A stretch of 64,000 nucleotides of DNA. Source: Ructibacterium sp965146665 (GTDB lineage: Bacteria > Bacillota > Clostridia > Monoglobales > Monoglobaceae). Positions within the stretch are counted from its first letter, which is position 1. Each line of letters opens with the position of its first letter. A program made the translations under genes and the position numbers. The stretch lies in contig CBCTHE010000013.1 of the NCBI GenBank assembly GCA_965146665.1, positions 9,689 through 73,688 of the forward strand, written 5' to 3'. Under the pieces are notes generated by a model that was not told where the DNA came from, ran no database searches, and saw nothing but the letters and a program-made list of their open reading frames with translations. Below are positions 1-8,416 of this stretch, piece after piece.

Positions 1-1238
1 ATTCTGCCATTGTCTAATGAAATCTCTGTTTTATTCTTATTCTCGACATCTTTTAATGCAATGCTTCTTGTCATGCCAGCAGGCGGAACGATTGCGGAAT
101 ATATATTACGAAAGCCATTGATATAATACCTGATATAGCTGTTGGTAAAATCCCAGCCAGGTGAAAATGAATTCATTGGGCTATACATATATTTTAATTT
201 TGCATAGTTACTTATTTTGTTGTATGACCCAAAGCTTGAACTTACAGTGGATGGGATAGCGTTTGAGGAATTTCCGCTGTCATATCTTACTCCAATGGTA
301 AGGTCAAGACCGTTTTTGCCAGGCAAAACCGCATCAGTCTCCACATAGCCAACTGAGCCTGTCTGTTCGTTGATCCGCTCTGTACCTGCGCGGTCGTATG
401 CAAAAGGTGCCAGCGGATGCGTTTCCGGATCATATGCATAGTCCGCTCCGCCGCTTGCCATGGGCATAGGACCGCCAGCTTCCTGCAATACTGATCCTAT
501 TTCCTCCATGACTATATCGCTTATTTCATCCACACTCAGTTCATTGGCAGTGGCATAAGCCTCAAGCAGCTCTTTTTTTGTGTGAAACAGCCCTGCAATC
601 TGCCCTATCATATCATCTTCCGCATATTCTATATTGGGTTCCGCAAATGTATTCGTATCTTGGATTTCTAAGTCCAGAAAATATGCCATGGCTCTTGCCT
701 TTAAAATTTCTCCGGCAGGTATTCCAGATATGAGATAGCCAATACATATTGGGTCTGCTCCCATTTTTATGGAAGCATGGGTATACCGATAATTGGCATA
801 AGCCTTGGCCTCTTCCATGGCCCATTCGCGGTCTCCAAAGTTCTCCGCCATTTCCTCAAACTGCTCTGGGGTCATGTCAATATTCTGAAATATCCTGGAT
901 AATTCTATGGAATCCTGTGTGGTATATCCAGCCGTTTCACATAATTCCATCTTGGCGCTGGACACCAGATACTCATCCAATAGTTGTTCTTTTTCATTTT
1001 CTTTTAAAGTTGAAAACTTTTGATTGCTGGTCACCAACAGTGTCAACTCTTCCTGTGACAATATCGGCTCAGAAAGATCTGCATTCTGCACAGCGTTCTC
1101 CAGTTCGTTGGCAGGCAGGTCCATAACCGCTTTGTTTTCTTGTTCAGTACCCCATGCTGGATTGACTGGTACACTGCTCATTAACAAACAAATACTAATT
1201 AAGAAATACCATATCTTATTTCTTCTTTTGCTGCACAT
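1..1238 (-). CDS. RHS/YD-repeat-type secreted wall protein, N-terminal part (runs off window)
   Basis: The reading frame is open from an ATG at 1238, preceded by AAGGAGGG, to the window edge, giving about 412 residues without a stop. The N-terminus has a basic start (CSKRRNK) and a hydrophobic stretch ending near AWG, a likely Sec signal peptide. Residues about 40-270 are acidic, mostly helical-looking and not recognised. From about residue 290 the sequence GYVETDAVLPGKNGLDLTI followed by R-Y-D-S resembles the segment that opens the RHS/YD-repeat region in Firmicutes wall-associated proteins (family knowledge). The YD repeats and any C-terminal toxin would lie left of the window. The gene is AT-richer than the core genes to its right and sits in the accessory segment bounded by the tRNA remnant at 2622. 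It could be a contact-dependent toxin or a plain surface protein; the missing C-terminus decides. Confidence 0.72.
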   Translation of the reverse strand, partial: MCSKRRNKIWYFLISICLLMSSVPVNPAWGTEQENKAVMDLPANELENAVQNADLSEPILSQEELTLLVTSNQKFSTLKENEKEQLLDEYLVSSAKMELCETAGYTTQDSIELSRIFQNIDMTPEQFEEMAENFGDREWAMEEAKAYANYRYTHASIKMGADPICIGYLISGIPAGEILKARAMAYFLDLEIQDTNTFAEPNIEYAEDDMIGQIAGLFHTKKELLEAYATANELSVDEISDIVMEEIGSVLQEAGGPMPMASGGADYAYDPETHPLAPFAYDRAGTERINEQTGSVGYVETDAVLPGKNGLDLTIGVRYDSGNSSNAIPSTVSSSFGSYNKISNYAKLKYMYSPMNSFSPGWDFTNSYIRYYINGFRNIYSAIVPPAGMTRSIALKDVENKNKTEISLDNGR

Positions 1239-1633
1239 ATTTTTCCCTCCTTGTTTAATTCATAGTTATAGTTAATTTTGTATCACCAGATGTCAGTGCT
1301 TTCAATTATAAATCAAATGTAAAAAGCACTTTTTCTCCATGCCCAGTACCATCGGAAACACCCCCCACCATAATTGTTAATAATAAAACGCACACCCAAA
1401 TAAAAGTATGCGTTTCATTATTATATTTATTTATTTTTTGATAACAATTCCATAATGTTTGACAATATATACGCATATACACAACTCCCCATTGCATGTT
1501 CCTGTTGCGTGTCAATAAATCATAACATTTATGAAATAATTATATAACAACCAATGTACTGTTTCAACAATTTTCGCGCGACTATTATTTACAATTATCG
1601 ACATAATACACTATGATGATTCATGAAAGCTTA
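1239..1633. other. AT-rich intergenic stretch upstream of the RHS-like gene
   Basis: This stretch of about 395 bases holds no credible gene. The only signal is a possible minus-strand promoter, annotated separately, which would give a 5' leader of about 170 nt. Short ORFs here lack ribosome binding sites and recognisable sequence. Confidence 0.5.
1420..1447 (-). promoter_or_regulatory. possible sigma-A promoter for the RHS-like gene
   Basis: On the minus strand TTGTTA (1442-1447) and TATAAT (1420-1425) are separated by 16 bp and point to the gene starting at 1238. The -35 is imperfect and the region is AT-rich, so chance is possible. Confidence 0.35.
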
Positions 1634-1950
1634 TCATTCCTCTGTGCTCCCAAAGCCGCCGTTTCTTTTTTCAGTTATCCAATCATCCGATACAGTTTCA
1701 AACGGAAGAATAATTCCCTGGGCAAATGCCATCCCCTTTCTATGCTCACCGCTTTATCAGTGGTACTTTCATTCGTCATTTTGATAAAAATATGACCTTC
1801 ATTGTCACTGTCATAGTAATCACTGTCTATAATTCCAATGGTATTATCAAGACGCAAACGGTATTTGGACCCAAGTCCGCTTCGCGGCAGGATTGCAAGA
1901 AATCTGTTGTTTTTCAATTTTACGTTGATTCCGGTTGGTATTTTTTCTGT
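1634..1950 (-). pseudogene. dut: dUTPase remnant: N-terminus lost, one frameshift
   Basis: The minus strand encodes IPTGINVKLKNNRFLAILPR and then N-T-I-G-I-I-D-S-D-Y-Y-D-S-D-N-E-G, the substrate-binding core of trimeric dUTPases (dUTP to dUMP plus PPi). At 1737-1739 the frame breaks. The continuation is found in the next frame: GMAFAQGIILPFETVSDD, then R-N-G-G-F-G-S-T, the C-terminal Gly-rich motif, ending in a stop at 1634. One additional A in the short A run would restore Glu-Lys-Gly-Met. Upstream, the homologous frame meets two stops at 1951-1956 and the usual N-terminal domain is absent. The gene is therefore dead twice over. dUTPases are common cargo of phages and integrative elements, in line with the decayed-element context. 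Confidence 0.85.
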
Positions 1951-2047
1951 CTATCAATTCGGGGAATGGGGCAAGTGGAGACCGTCGGGCGCAGTTGTGC
2001 AAAGCGAACAAAATCGAACAGATAACGGGCCGGAACGCTTTGGGGAA

Positions 2048-2143
2048 ATGTCCGTAAGTCCGCATACTGTGAGGGATAAGCTCATAATGCGGGGCGTTCG
2101 GGTGTTTCGCAAAAGGGCGGGGCGTGATAAGCGTAAAAAATGA
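2048..2143 (+). pseudogene. short HTH-like ORF fragment, stop overlaps next start (ATGA)
   Basis: A frame ending MSVSPHTVRDKLIMRGVR plus a basic tail stops at 2141-2143, where its TGA overlaps the ATG of the next ORF. The SVSPHTVRDKL stretch resembles the recognition part of a helix-turn-helix. Such ATGA coupling is typical of mobile-element operons. The frame is open further left but runs into the antisense dUTPase remnant, so the N-terminus is probably lost. It may be noise; confidence is low. Confidence 0.3.
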
Positions 2144-2493
2144 AACTACATAAAGAAAGAGTTGAAAGATTTCGGGAACAGGCGGCCGGGCTGGAACCGA
2201 CACAAAGGGAAGTGCTCCGCGGCGTATACTGGAAGAATCAAACCCGTACAGAGGTTGGCCGCTGTATTGGCGTATCAGGCGACAGGGTACGGCAGTTGGA
2301 GGCCACGGTCCTGCGGAAGATACGGCAGAGGCCGGAAATGCGGGAGTATTACGAATCGTTTTGCTACAGGGCCGTAGGCGTGAATAGCTTCAATACCACG
2401 TGGACAAGTTCAACGGAATGGGCGGTGCTGAAGCTGGAGCAAATGCGGGAGCGGGAAAAGGCGGCCTTTGGGCGTTGCTTTTCCGATTGGTGA
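2140..2493 (+). CDS. small sigma-70 region-4-like DNA-binding protein of mobile-element type
   Basis: The product has 117 residues. Residues about 15-60 (PTQREVLRGVYWKNQTRTEV, then GRCIGVSGDRVRQLEATVLRKI) look like a sigma-70 region 4 helix-turn-helix. The C-terminus contains GVNSFNTTWTSSTEWAVLKL, a pattern I associate with small sigma-like proteins of Clostridial prophages and integrative elements. The start at 2140 overlaps the stop of the ORF before it (ATGA); no good ribosome binding site is visible, which fits translational coupling. It is the last ORF before the tRNA remnant. It probably regulated the element; nothing here shows it still functions. Confidence 0.55.
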   Translation: MKLHKERVERFREQAAGLEPTQREVLRGVYWKNQTRTEVGRCIGVSGDRVRQLEATVLRKIRQRPEMREYYESFCYRAVGVNSFNTTWTSSTEWAVLKLEQMREREKAAFGRCFSDW

Positions 2494-2571
2494 CCGAAGC
2501 ACCGCGAAAACAGTCACTAATTTTTTTGGGTGACTATGGTTCTTAAAACGCAAGCGCACAAAAACCCCGAA

Positions 2572-2593
2572 AAAACGCCGTTTTCAAACACGG
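2572..2593. repeat. stem-loop near the attachment remnant
   Basis: CGCCGT and ACGGCG form a 6-bp stem around an 8-nt loop, just left of the tRNA-derived segment. Hairpins of this kind are common near integrase attachment sites, but no integrase is in the window. Function unknown. Confidence 0.35.
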
Positions 2594-2621
2594 CGAAAGC
2601 CTAGAAAATGGAAAAAATACC

Positions 2622-2667
2622 ACTCGTAATGAATAGGTCAACGGTTCGATTCCGTTTATCGGCTCCG
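2622..2667 (+). tRNA. 3' part of a tRNA gene (probably tRNA-Thr CGT): attachment-site remnant
   Basis: ACTCGTAATG resembles an anticodon loop with CGT. After it come a perfect T-arm (AACGG 2640-2644, loop TTCGATT, CCGTT 2652-2656) and an acceptor 3' strand TATCGGC with TCC. The D-arm and the 5' acceptor strand are absent, so this is not a working tRNA. It lies at the boundary between decayed mobile-element DNA (left) and core genes (right) and is followed directly by a terminator. That is the arrangement expected at the far end of an element integrated into a tRNA gene. The terminal triplet reads CCG rather than CCA. Confidence 0.7.
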
Positions 2668-2671
2668 CTTG

Positions 2672-2706
2672 AAAACCCGCTTCCCATATGGGATTGCGGG
2701 TTTTTT
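2672..2706 (+). terminator. rho-independent terminator of the former tRNA gene
   Basis: AAACCCGC and GCGGGTTT pair around a second inner palindrome (TCCCATATGGGA), followed by six T. It follows the tRNA remnant directly. Confidence 0.75.
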
Positions 2707-2746
2707 GCATTACTGTCAGGAAAGAATTGTTTTTTGTGAAACCGCA

Positions 2747-2775
2747 TTGCTAATTTCGTCAGATTGTGATATGAT
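2747..2775 (+). promoter_or_regulatory. probable sigma-A promoter of the hybrid kinase gene
   Basis: TTGCTA (2747-2752), 17 bp, TATGAT (2770-2775). The next gene starts at 2916. Confidence 0.45.
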
Positions 2776-2915
2776 AAACAGAGTTTACAAAAGACGGGTA
2801 TGGGTTACGGAAAAGCGCGGTTTCTTCGCGGTCCGGGCGCGGTGTGCAAGGGCCGGGCCAGGAGACCGCGGAGAGGAGTTCGAACGATGCCTGTGCGGGA
2901 TGAGGAGGGGAGACC

Positions 2916-5321
2916 ATGCCGGCTGACAATTTGACCAATCTGCTGGACGCGCTGACCGAAACCAGCATATATGTTATTGAAGAGGACACGCACCGGCTGC
3001 TGTTTTTCAACCGGCGCTGTCAGGAGACGGGCAGGGGCCGGGCAGAATGCGGTATGAAGTGCCATGAGGTATGGCCCGAGGTATGCGCCAACTGTCCTCT
3101 GGATGCCTTGGGTGACGGCCAGTCCAGCCATATCGTCTGTTTTGACCCGTTGCTGAAAGCCACGGTAGATGTCACGGCGAGCAGGATTCTCTGGGACGGC
3201 GGAATCCGGGCTGTGGTGGTTACCGCCACACCCCACCGGATGAATTTCGAGGAGGAGCAGGGCCTTTTAAAGATCAAACAGATGTATGCACAAAGCCTTG
3301 TAACCGTATTTGACGAGTGCATCATTGCCAACCTGACGGCGGACTATTATTTTAACTGCCAGAAAGATGCCATGTGGACAGATATTCCGGAGCAGGGGAA
3401 TTTCGGGGCGGAAAACCGGAAATATGCCCAGCGGGTGGTCCACCCTGATGATCTGCCGGCTTTTGAGGATGCGTTTTCCCGGGAGGGGATGCTCCGGCTG
3501 TTTGGCAAAGGGAAAAAACAGGTGACCAGACGCCTCCGGCGGCTCACGCCCGGCGGGGACTACCATGTGGTGGAGTTCACCGCGGCCAGAATTGACCGGC
3601 CGGGTGAGGACAGCTGCTGGTGTGCGCTGGTCTTTCGCGACATTCAGGACGAATATCTCATGGAACAGCAGCGGAATGTGGAGCTCAGCCAGCTGGCAAC
3701 CGCAGTGCAGATTGCTTACCAGATGCTCATTTCGGTCAATCTGACCCGGAACACATACCATATGATGGAGTATGGGAGAACACAGGTCCGGCGGCCGGAG
3801 GATGACGGATGTTTTCAGGAACTCATTGCATTTGAGCTCTCTACAGTACGGCCGGATCACCGGGACGAGTTTTTGCGCAAGTTTTCGCGGGAGGCCATGG
3901 TCCGGGCCTTTTCCAACGGGGAGCGGCTGGTTGCTATGGATGTGCCGCACCTCGGAGAGGATGGGGAATACCACTGGTACTTCACCCAGGTGGTGCGGGT
4001 GGAGAGCGCGTATACCAAGGATATGCTTGAAATCACCCTCTCCCGGAACATAGACCGGGAACGCCGGCTTCAGCAGGAGAGTCTGGAGAAGGAGCGCAAG
4101 GCAAAACAGCTTTTGGAGGAGGCTCTGCAGAAGGCCGAGAAGGCCAGCCGGGCAAAGAGCGATTTCCTCTCAAGGATGAGTCACGATATCCGCACACCTA
4201 TGAACGCCATTGTCGGCATGACCGAGCTGGCACAGCGCCATCTGGGCGAACAGGAGAAAATGCGGGACTATTTGAAAAAGATTGCGGACTCCGGCGCGCA
4301 TCTGCTGGGGCTCATCAACGAGGTTCTGGACGTCAGCAAGGTGGAGAGCGGGACGGCGGAGCTGGAGGAGAACGAGTTTGACCTGCGGGAACTGGTGCAC
4401 GGCGCCGCGGAGATGGTGCGGATTCCGGCGGGGAGCCGGCAGCAAAGCCTCGCCGTTGAGATTGAGGCCGGCCTGCATGACCGGGTGCGCGGAGACGCCC
4501 GCCGGCTTCAGCAGGTGCTGGTCAACATCCTTGAAAACGCGTCAAAGTATACCGGAGAGGGCGGCCGGATCTCTCTTTCCGTGCAGGAGCTGAAGAAGGA
4601 AGAGCGGAAGATCGGCACCTATCTGTTTGTGATTGAGGATACCGGAATCGGAATGCGGCCGGAGTTTTTACAGCATATCTTTGACCCCTTCAGCCGTGCG
4701 GACGACAGCCGGATCAGCAAAATTTCCGGGACCGGGCTGGGCATGACCATTGTCAAAAATATCATAACCCTTATGGGCGGCGACATCAAGGTGGAGAGCG
4801 AATATGGCAAGGGATCGCGTTTTTTGGTGACGATCTGTCTGGCAAAGGCCGGACCCGAGTCACCCCAAGCCGCGGAACTGGAGGCGCGGACCGCGTCGCA
4901 TCTGCCTGCCCTGCGGGTCCTGCTGGTGGAGGACAACGAGCTCAACCGCCAGATCGCGGCGGAGATGCTGGAACTGCTGGGGGCTCGGGTGGAGATTGCC
5001 GGAGAAGGCGGCCAGGCGGTGGAAGCCGTACGTAGCCATCCCCCGCTATATTATGATATTGTATTCATGGATATCCAGATGCCGGTGATGAACGGCTATG
5101 AGGCGGCAAAGCGGATCCGGGAATCGGGCATGGAGCGGATCGGCGAACTGCCGATCATTGCCATGACAGCGGACGCGTTTGCGGAGGATGTGAAGCGGGC
5201 CCGCCTGTCCGGTATGGACGGGCATCTGGCCAAGCCGATCACCATTGACCAGCTCCGGCGTGCCCTTTCCCGGTGCGCGGCCTGGAAGGAGCGGAATCAG
5301 GACGAAAACGCGGGGGAATGA
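2916..5321 (+). CDS. hybrid sensor histidine kinase with PAS-like sensors and C-terminal receiver
   Basis: The 801-residue protein starts at an ATG behind GAGGAGGGG. Order of parts: a PAS-like sensor at the N-terminus with clustered cysteines (C35, C45, C49, C57, C60); two further PAS-like segments (about 105-250 and 255-385); a coiled-coil linker (about 385-415); a HisKA domain with SHDIRTPMNAI, phospho-acceptor H423; a HATPase_c domain with DTGIGM and GTGLGM; and a receiver with LLVEDNE and FMDIQMPVMNG, acceptor D719. No membrane segment is visible, so it is likely cytoplasmic. A phosphorelay His-Asp transfer is the known activity of the family. No output regulator lies next to it. The cysteine cluster resembles a CPxC-type motif common in PAS domains of gut Clostridia; metal or redox sensing is only a suggestion. 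Confidence 0.88.
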   Translation: MPADNLTNLLDALTETSIYVIEEDTHRLLFFNRRCQETGRGRAECGMKCHEVWPEVCANCPLDALGDGQSSHIVCFDPLLKATVDVTASRILWDGGIRAVVVTATPHRMNFEEEQGLLKIKQMYAQSLVTVFDECIIANLTADYYFNCQKDAMWTDIPEQGNFGAENRKYAQRVVHPDDLPAFEDAFSREGMLRLFGKGKKQVTRRLRRLTPGGDYHVVEFTAARIDRPGEDSCWCALVFRDIQDEYLMEQQRNVELSQLATAVQIAYQMLISVNLTRNTYHMMEYGRTQVRRPEDDGCFQELIAFELSTVRPDHRDEFLRKFSREAMVRAFSNGERLVAMDVPHLGEDGEYHWYFTQVVRVESAYTKDMLEITLSRNIDRERRLQQESLEKERKAKQLLEEALQKAEKASRAKSDFLSRMSHDIRTPMNAIVGMTELAQRHLGEQEKMRDYLKKIADSGAHLLGLINEVLDVSKVESGTAELEENEFDLRELVHGAAEMVRIPAGSRQQSLAVEIEAGLHDRVRGDARRLQQVLVNILENASKYTGEGGRISLSVQELKKEERKIGTYLFVIEDTGIGMRPEFLQHIFDPFSRADDSRISKISGTGLGMTIVKNIITLMGGDIKVESEYGKGSRFLVTICLAKAGPESPQAAELEARTASHLPALRVLLVEDNELNRQIAAEMLELLGARVEIAGEGGQAVEAVRSHPPLYYDIVFMDIQMPVMNGYEAAKRIRESGMERIGELPIIAMTADAFAEDVKRARLSGMDGHLAKPITIDQLRRALSRCAAWKERNQDENAGE

Positions 5322-5425
5322 CAGAAGAACGAAGGGGGATACCCACTCCTGAGGCGGGCGCAGCCGGGCTCCGCAAAAAGATATAAGGGAGCGCTTTGAA
5401 TCATAGAGTGAAGTAATACGTGCAA

Positions 5426-5451
5426 GGCCCCGGCATATTTATGCCGGGGCC
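5426..5451. terminator. bidirectional terminator between the kinase and the glycosidase
   Basis: GGCCCCGGCAT and ATGCCGGGGCC form a long perfect stem between two genes converging from opposite strands. Confidence 0.75.
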
Positions 5452-5454
5452 GCC

Positions 5455-7383
5455 TTATTGCCGGGCGATATACAGCCGTGCCGTCAGACCGGGGATGGCG
5501 AGCTGTACCGTGCCGTCCGGCGCACAGGGCAGCGGATCGCCGCCGGAGAGGGCGTCCTCCAGACTGCCCGCGGCAAGGCCGGGAAGCTCCAGCACAGCGG
5601 TCTGCGGCTCAAAGGCGCGGTTCACGGCGCAGAGGGCAAAGCTGCCGTCGCCCGGTTCTCCAAAGGCGTCAAGCCCGTTTTCAAAAAAACGGAGGTAGAC
5701 ATACAGTCCATCCTGGGCAGCGGCCGGCTTAAACCAGCCCCTGCGCAGGCATCCCGTCCGGTTCCGGCAGGCGCCCAGCAGGCGGTACCACGCCAGAAGC
5801 TCCGGGTCCACAGCCCGCCACGGATAGGTGCCGCGGTTGAAGGGATCCTTGCCCCCCTGCATGCCGGCCTCGTCCCCATAATAGATACAGGGGACGCCAT
5901 AGAAGGTCATCTGCATGAAGGCGCCCAGCATCAGTCTGCGGGTGGCCAGGTCCTCCATGCCGGAGCAGAGGCGGCTGGTGCCGCAGTCCTGACTCATTCC
6001 GCCCAGAAGGGACTTGACCCGCATGGTGTCGTGGGTTCCGAGTATGTTCATCAGGGCATAGAGAGCCTCCCGGGGATAGTTTTCCATCTGGGAGAGAATC
6101 CGCCGGTTCATCTCCTGGGCAGAGGTCCAGCCCATCAGAAAGCCCAGAACCTGATCCTTGAAAGGGTAGTTCATCACGCTGTCCAGCTCATGGCCAAGCA
6201 GGTATTCCCGCCGCTGCCCATAGGCCGTTTTATTGGAGGCGTCCTCCCAGACCTCGCCGATGATGACGGCCTCAGGATCCTCGCGCTTGAGCTCGCGGCG
6301 GAGAATTTGTATGAACGCGTCGGGCAGTTCGTCAGCCACATCCAGACGCCAGCCAGCGGCCCCGGCGCGAATCCATTTTTTAATCACGGCATCTCTGTCC
6401 CTGAGGATAAAGTCCAGATAGGAGGGCTCCATCTCGTTCACGTTGGGCAGGTTGCTGCACCCCCACCAGCTCTGATAATTTGGGTAATCCGTAAACTGAT
6501 ACCAGGCGCGGTAGGGGGAGCTGGGATCCCGGCAGGCGCCGTTGCCGCCGTAGCTCCCGTATTTGTTGAAGTAGACGCTGTCCGCACCAGTGTGGCTGAA
6601 TACCCCGTCCAGAATGATGCGGATGCCGTATTGCCCGGCTTCTTCGCAGAGGAGGCGGAAATCCTCCTCCGTGCCGAACATGGGATCAATGGCTTTGTAA
6701 TCCGCCGTGTCATATTTGTGGTTGGAATAGGCGTCAAAAATCGGGTTCAAATACAGCACACCCACGCCCAGAGATTGGAGATAGGGGAGCTTTTCCCGTA
6801 TGCCCTTAAGGTTCCCGCCGTAAAAATCATTGCAGGCAGGCCCGTCCTCAAAGGGATGGCGGTTAAAGGAAAGCGGCTCGTGCCAGTCGTAATGGATGGT
6901 ATATTCCTCCCGCTTTTTGGGGATGCCCTCCGGCCCGTGACTGCCGTAGAAACGGTCCGGGAAAATCTGGTACATAATTTGGTCGCGGAACCATGCGGGA
7001 GTGTGGTAGTCCCGGTCAAAGACGGTGATCTGGTAGCTGTTGGCCGTGGGTTCAGCCGTGGTTTTGCCAACGCCGCCCAAGCCGTCCTCGCTGTTGGAAT
7101 AACAGAGGGTTCCGTCCGCGCCGGTCACAATGAAGTCATACCACAGCAGTCTTGGCGTACACCCGCTCTGCAGTTCGGTTTGGTAAAACAGGGTTCTGCC
7201 GATCCGGTTCTCCAGCTCCATGGGAAACTGGGCCTGGCCGTCCGGTTCAAAGACCCGGAGCGAAACCGCTTCCGGCGGCGTGTCCGCAATCACCTGGAGC
7301 CGCAGGGTGACAGGCGTTTCGGTTGGGACAGCGCCAAAGGGGGCCCGATATTGTATATCCTGTGAATCATGATAAAGCAGCAT
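5455..7383 (-). CDS. GH13 alpha-glycosidase (neopullulanase/cyclomaltodextrinase-like)
   Basis: A 642-residue protein with an N-terminal beta-sandwich typical of neopullulanase-like GH13 enzymes (about 1-125), a (beta/alpha)8 barrel and a C-terminal beta domain. All four conserved regions are visible: DGVFSHTG (259-266), GWRLDVADE with nucleophile D348, IIGEVWED with acid/base E377, and LGTHDTMR with H451-D452. There is no signal peptide, so it probably hydrolyses imported malto-oligosaccharides or cyclodextrins in the cytoplasm. The start follows GGAGATTCTT. No sugar transporter is adjacent, so the exact substrate cannot be told. It converges on the kinase gene through a shared terminator. 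Confidence 0.9.
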   Translation of the reverse strand: MLLYHDSQDIQYRAPFGAVPTETPVTLRLQVIADTPPEAVSLRVFEPDGQAQFPMELENRIGRTLFYQTELQSGCTPRLLWYDFIVTGADGTLCYSNSEDGLGGVGKTTAEPTANSYQITVFDRDYHTPAWFRDQIMYQIFPDRFYGSHGPEGIPKKREEYTIHYDWHEPLSFNRHPFEDGPACNDFYGGNLKGIREKLPYLQSLGVGVLYLNPIFDAYSNHKYDTADYKAIDPMFGTEEDFRLLCEEAGQYGIRIILDGVFSHTGADSVYFNKYGSYGGNGACRDPSSPYRAWYQFTDYPNYQSWWGCSNLPNVNEMEPSYLDFILRDRDAVIKKWIRAGAAGWRLDVADELPDAFIQILRRELKREDPEAVIIGEVWEDASNKTAYGQRREYLLGHELDSVMNYPFKDQVLGFLMGWTSAQEMNRRILSQMENYPREALYALMNILGTHDTMRVKSLLGGMSQDCGTSRLCSGMEDLATRRLMLGAFMQMTFYGVPCIYYGDEAGMQGGKDPFNRGTYPWRAVDPELLAWYRLLGACRNRTGCLRRGWFKPAAAQDGLYVYLRFFENGLDAFGEPGDGSFALCAVNRAFEPQTAVLELPGLAAGSLEDALSGGDPLPCAPDGTVQLAIPGLTARLYIARQ

Positions 7384-7849
7384 AAGAATCTCCGTTCTGC
7401 GTCCCGGAACGGCACCTGGGCGCCGGGGGACTTCTATAGAAATGATGTTCGTTTTTGGCCGTCCCCTGTCGGGACGGAAGGCTTTTTCAGGGCGGGTGCT
7501 GGATGTCGCGCCAGCCGCCGCTTACTCTATAGTATAATATGTTAAGATTAAACTTTCAATTATGATTGTTACCAAATTCCCGGCGGAAAACTGGTGCACT
7601 CTGCGCAATGAATTCGTGGATTTATCCAAAAATCCGGGCATTTTTTTGGCATGTACCGCAGTTTTCACAAAAACTTTGTCTATTATTTAACAAAATTTAC
7701 AAAAACACAGGGGCGGAGTGGGAAAATAATTGTAAATAATGCTGGAAACCCATTGATCTTTTCTTTGATTTGCGCTATAATAATATGAAATATACGTCGG
7801 CCTTGTATGTAAATGTGCCGCGTGGCGCGGCGGAAAAGGAGATGAGGAA
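7384..7849. other. intergenic region between divergent glycosidase and XRE-cupin genes
   Basis: About 466 bases without a gene. The right half is AT-rich and carries the promoter of the XRE-cupin gene (annotated separately). A TATAAT near 7532 lacks a recognisable -35. Confidence 0.5.
7753..7781 (+). promoter_or_regulatory. sigma-A promoter of the XRE-cupin gene
   Basis: TTGATC (7753-7758), 17 bp, TATAAT (7776-7781), 68 bp before the start codon. Confidence 0.65.
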
Positions 7850-8416
7850 ATGGAAGAGAAATTTGAACACGAGAGTGTCATGGAGATCACACAGCGGATT
7901 GCGGAGCTCCGGGATGCCTGCGGCTATACGCAGGAGGACTTCGCCCGGGAGCTGGGCATTGACCCGGAGACCTATCAGGCCTATGAGCGCAATGCCAGCG
8001 CAATTCCGGTCAGTCTGATCTGCAATATCGCGAACCTCTGCGGCGTGGAGCTGTCAGAGATTATGACCGGGGTCAGCGCAAAGCTGCATACCCTGCAAAT
8101 CGTAAAAAAGGGCGAGGCAAGAGGCATGCGCAGGTATCCGGGTTACCGGCTGGAGGATCTGGCGCATCGTTTTGCTAACAAGACCATGCAGCCCATTATG
8201 GTCACTATTTTGCCGGACGATCCTCCCGCGCCGCTGGTTTCCCACGGCGGTCAGGAGTTCAACTATATACTGGAGGGCAGCATTGAGCTGCAGTGGGGTG
8301 AAAAATCCTACGTTTTGGAGGCCGGTGACAGTGTGTACTTTGATCCGGCGCATGAGCATGGACAGCGGTGCTTCGGCGGCAAGCGGGCCCGCTTTCTGAC
8401 CATTATCGCCGAGTAA
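7850..8416 (+). CDS. XRE-family transcription regulator with C-terminal cupin
   Basis: A 188-residue protein. Residues about 12-66 form an XRE helix-turn-helix (ELRDACGYTQEDFARELGI); residues about 115-186 form a small cupin barrel (HGGQEFNYILEGSIEL and the later PAHEHGQRCFG), a domain that binds a small ligand in related regulators. The start is the ATG after AAGGAGATGAGGA. The acyl-CoA synthetase gene follows on the same strand 154 bp downstream, a pairing seen repeatedly in Clostridia, so it probably controls that gene in response to a carboxylate or its derivative (inference). Confidence 0.85.
   Translation: MEEKFEHESVMEITQRIAELRDACGYTQEDFARELGIDPETYQAYERNASAIPVSLICNIANLCGVELSEIMTGVSAKLHTLQIVKKGEARGMRRYPGYRLEDLAHRFANKTMQPIMVTILPDDPPAPLVSHGGQEFNYILEGSIELQWGEKSYVLEAGDSVYFDPAHEHGQRCFGGKRARFLTIIAE

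Noticed and set aside
2580..2667. A complete tRNA gene
   Set aside because: Only the T-arm, the acceptor 3' strand and part of the anticodon arm are present; the anticodon stem does not close and no D-arm or 5' acceptor strand exists.
5458..7365. A 635-codon open frame on the plus strand
   Set aside because: It is antisense to a GH13 enzyme with all catalytic motifs; the sequence is Val/Gly/His-rich shadow translation and starts without a ribosome binding site.
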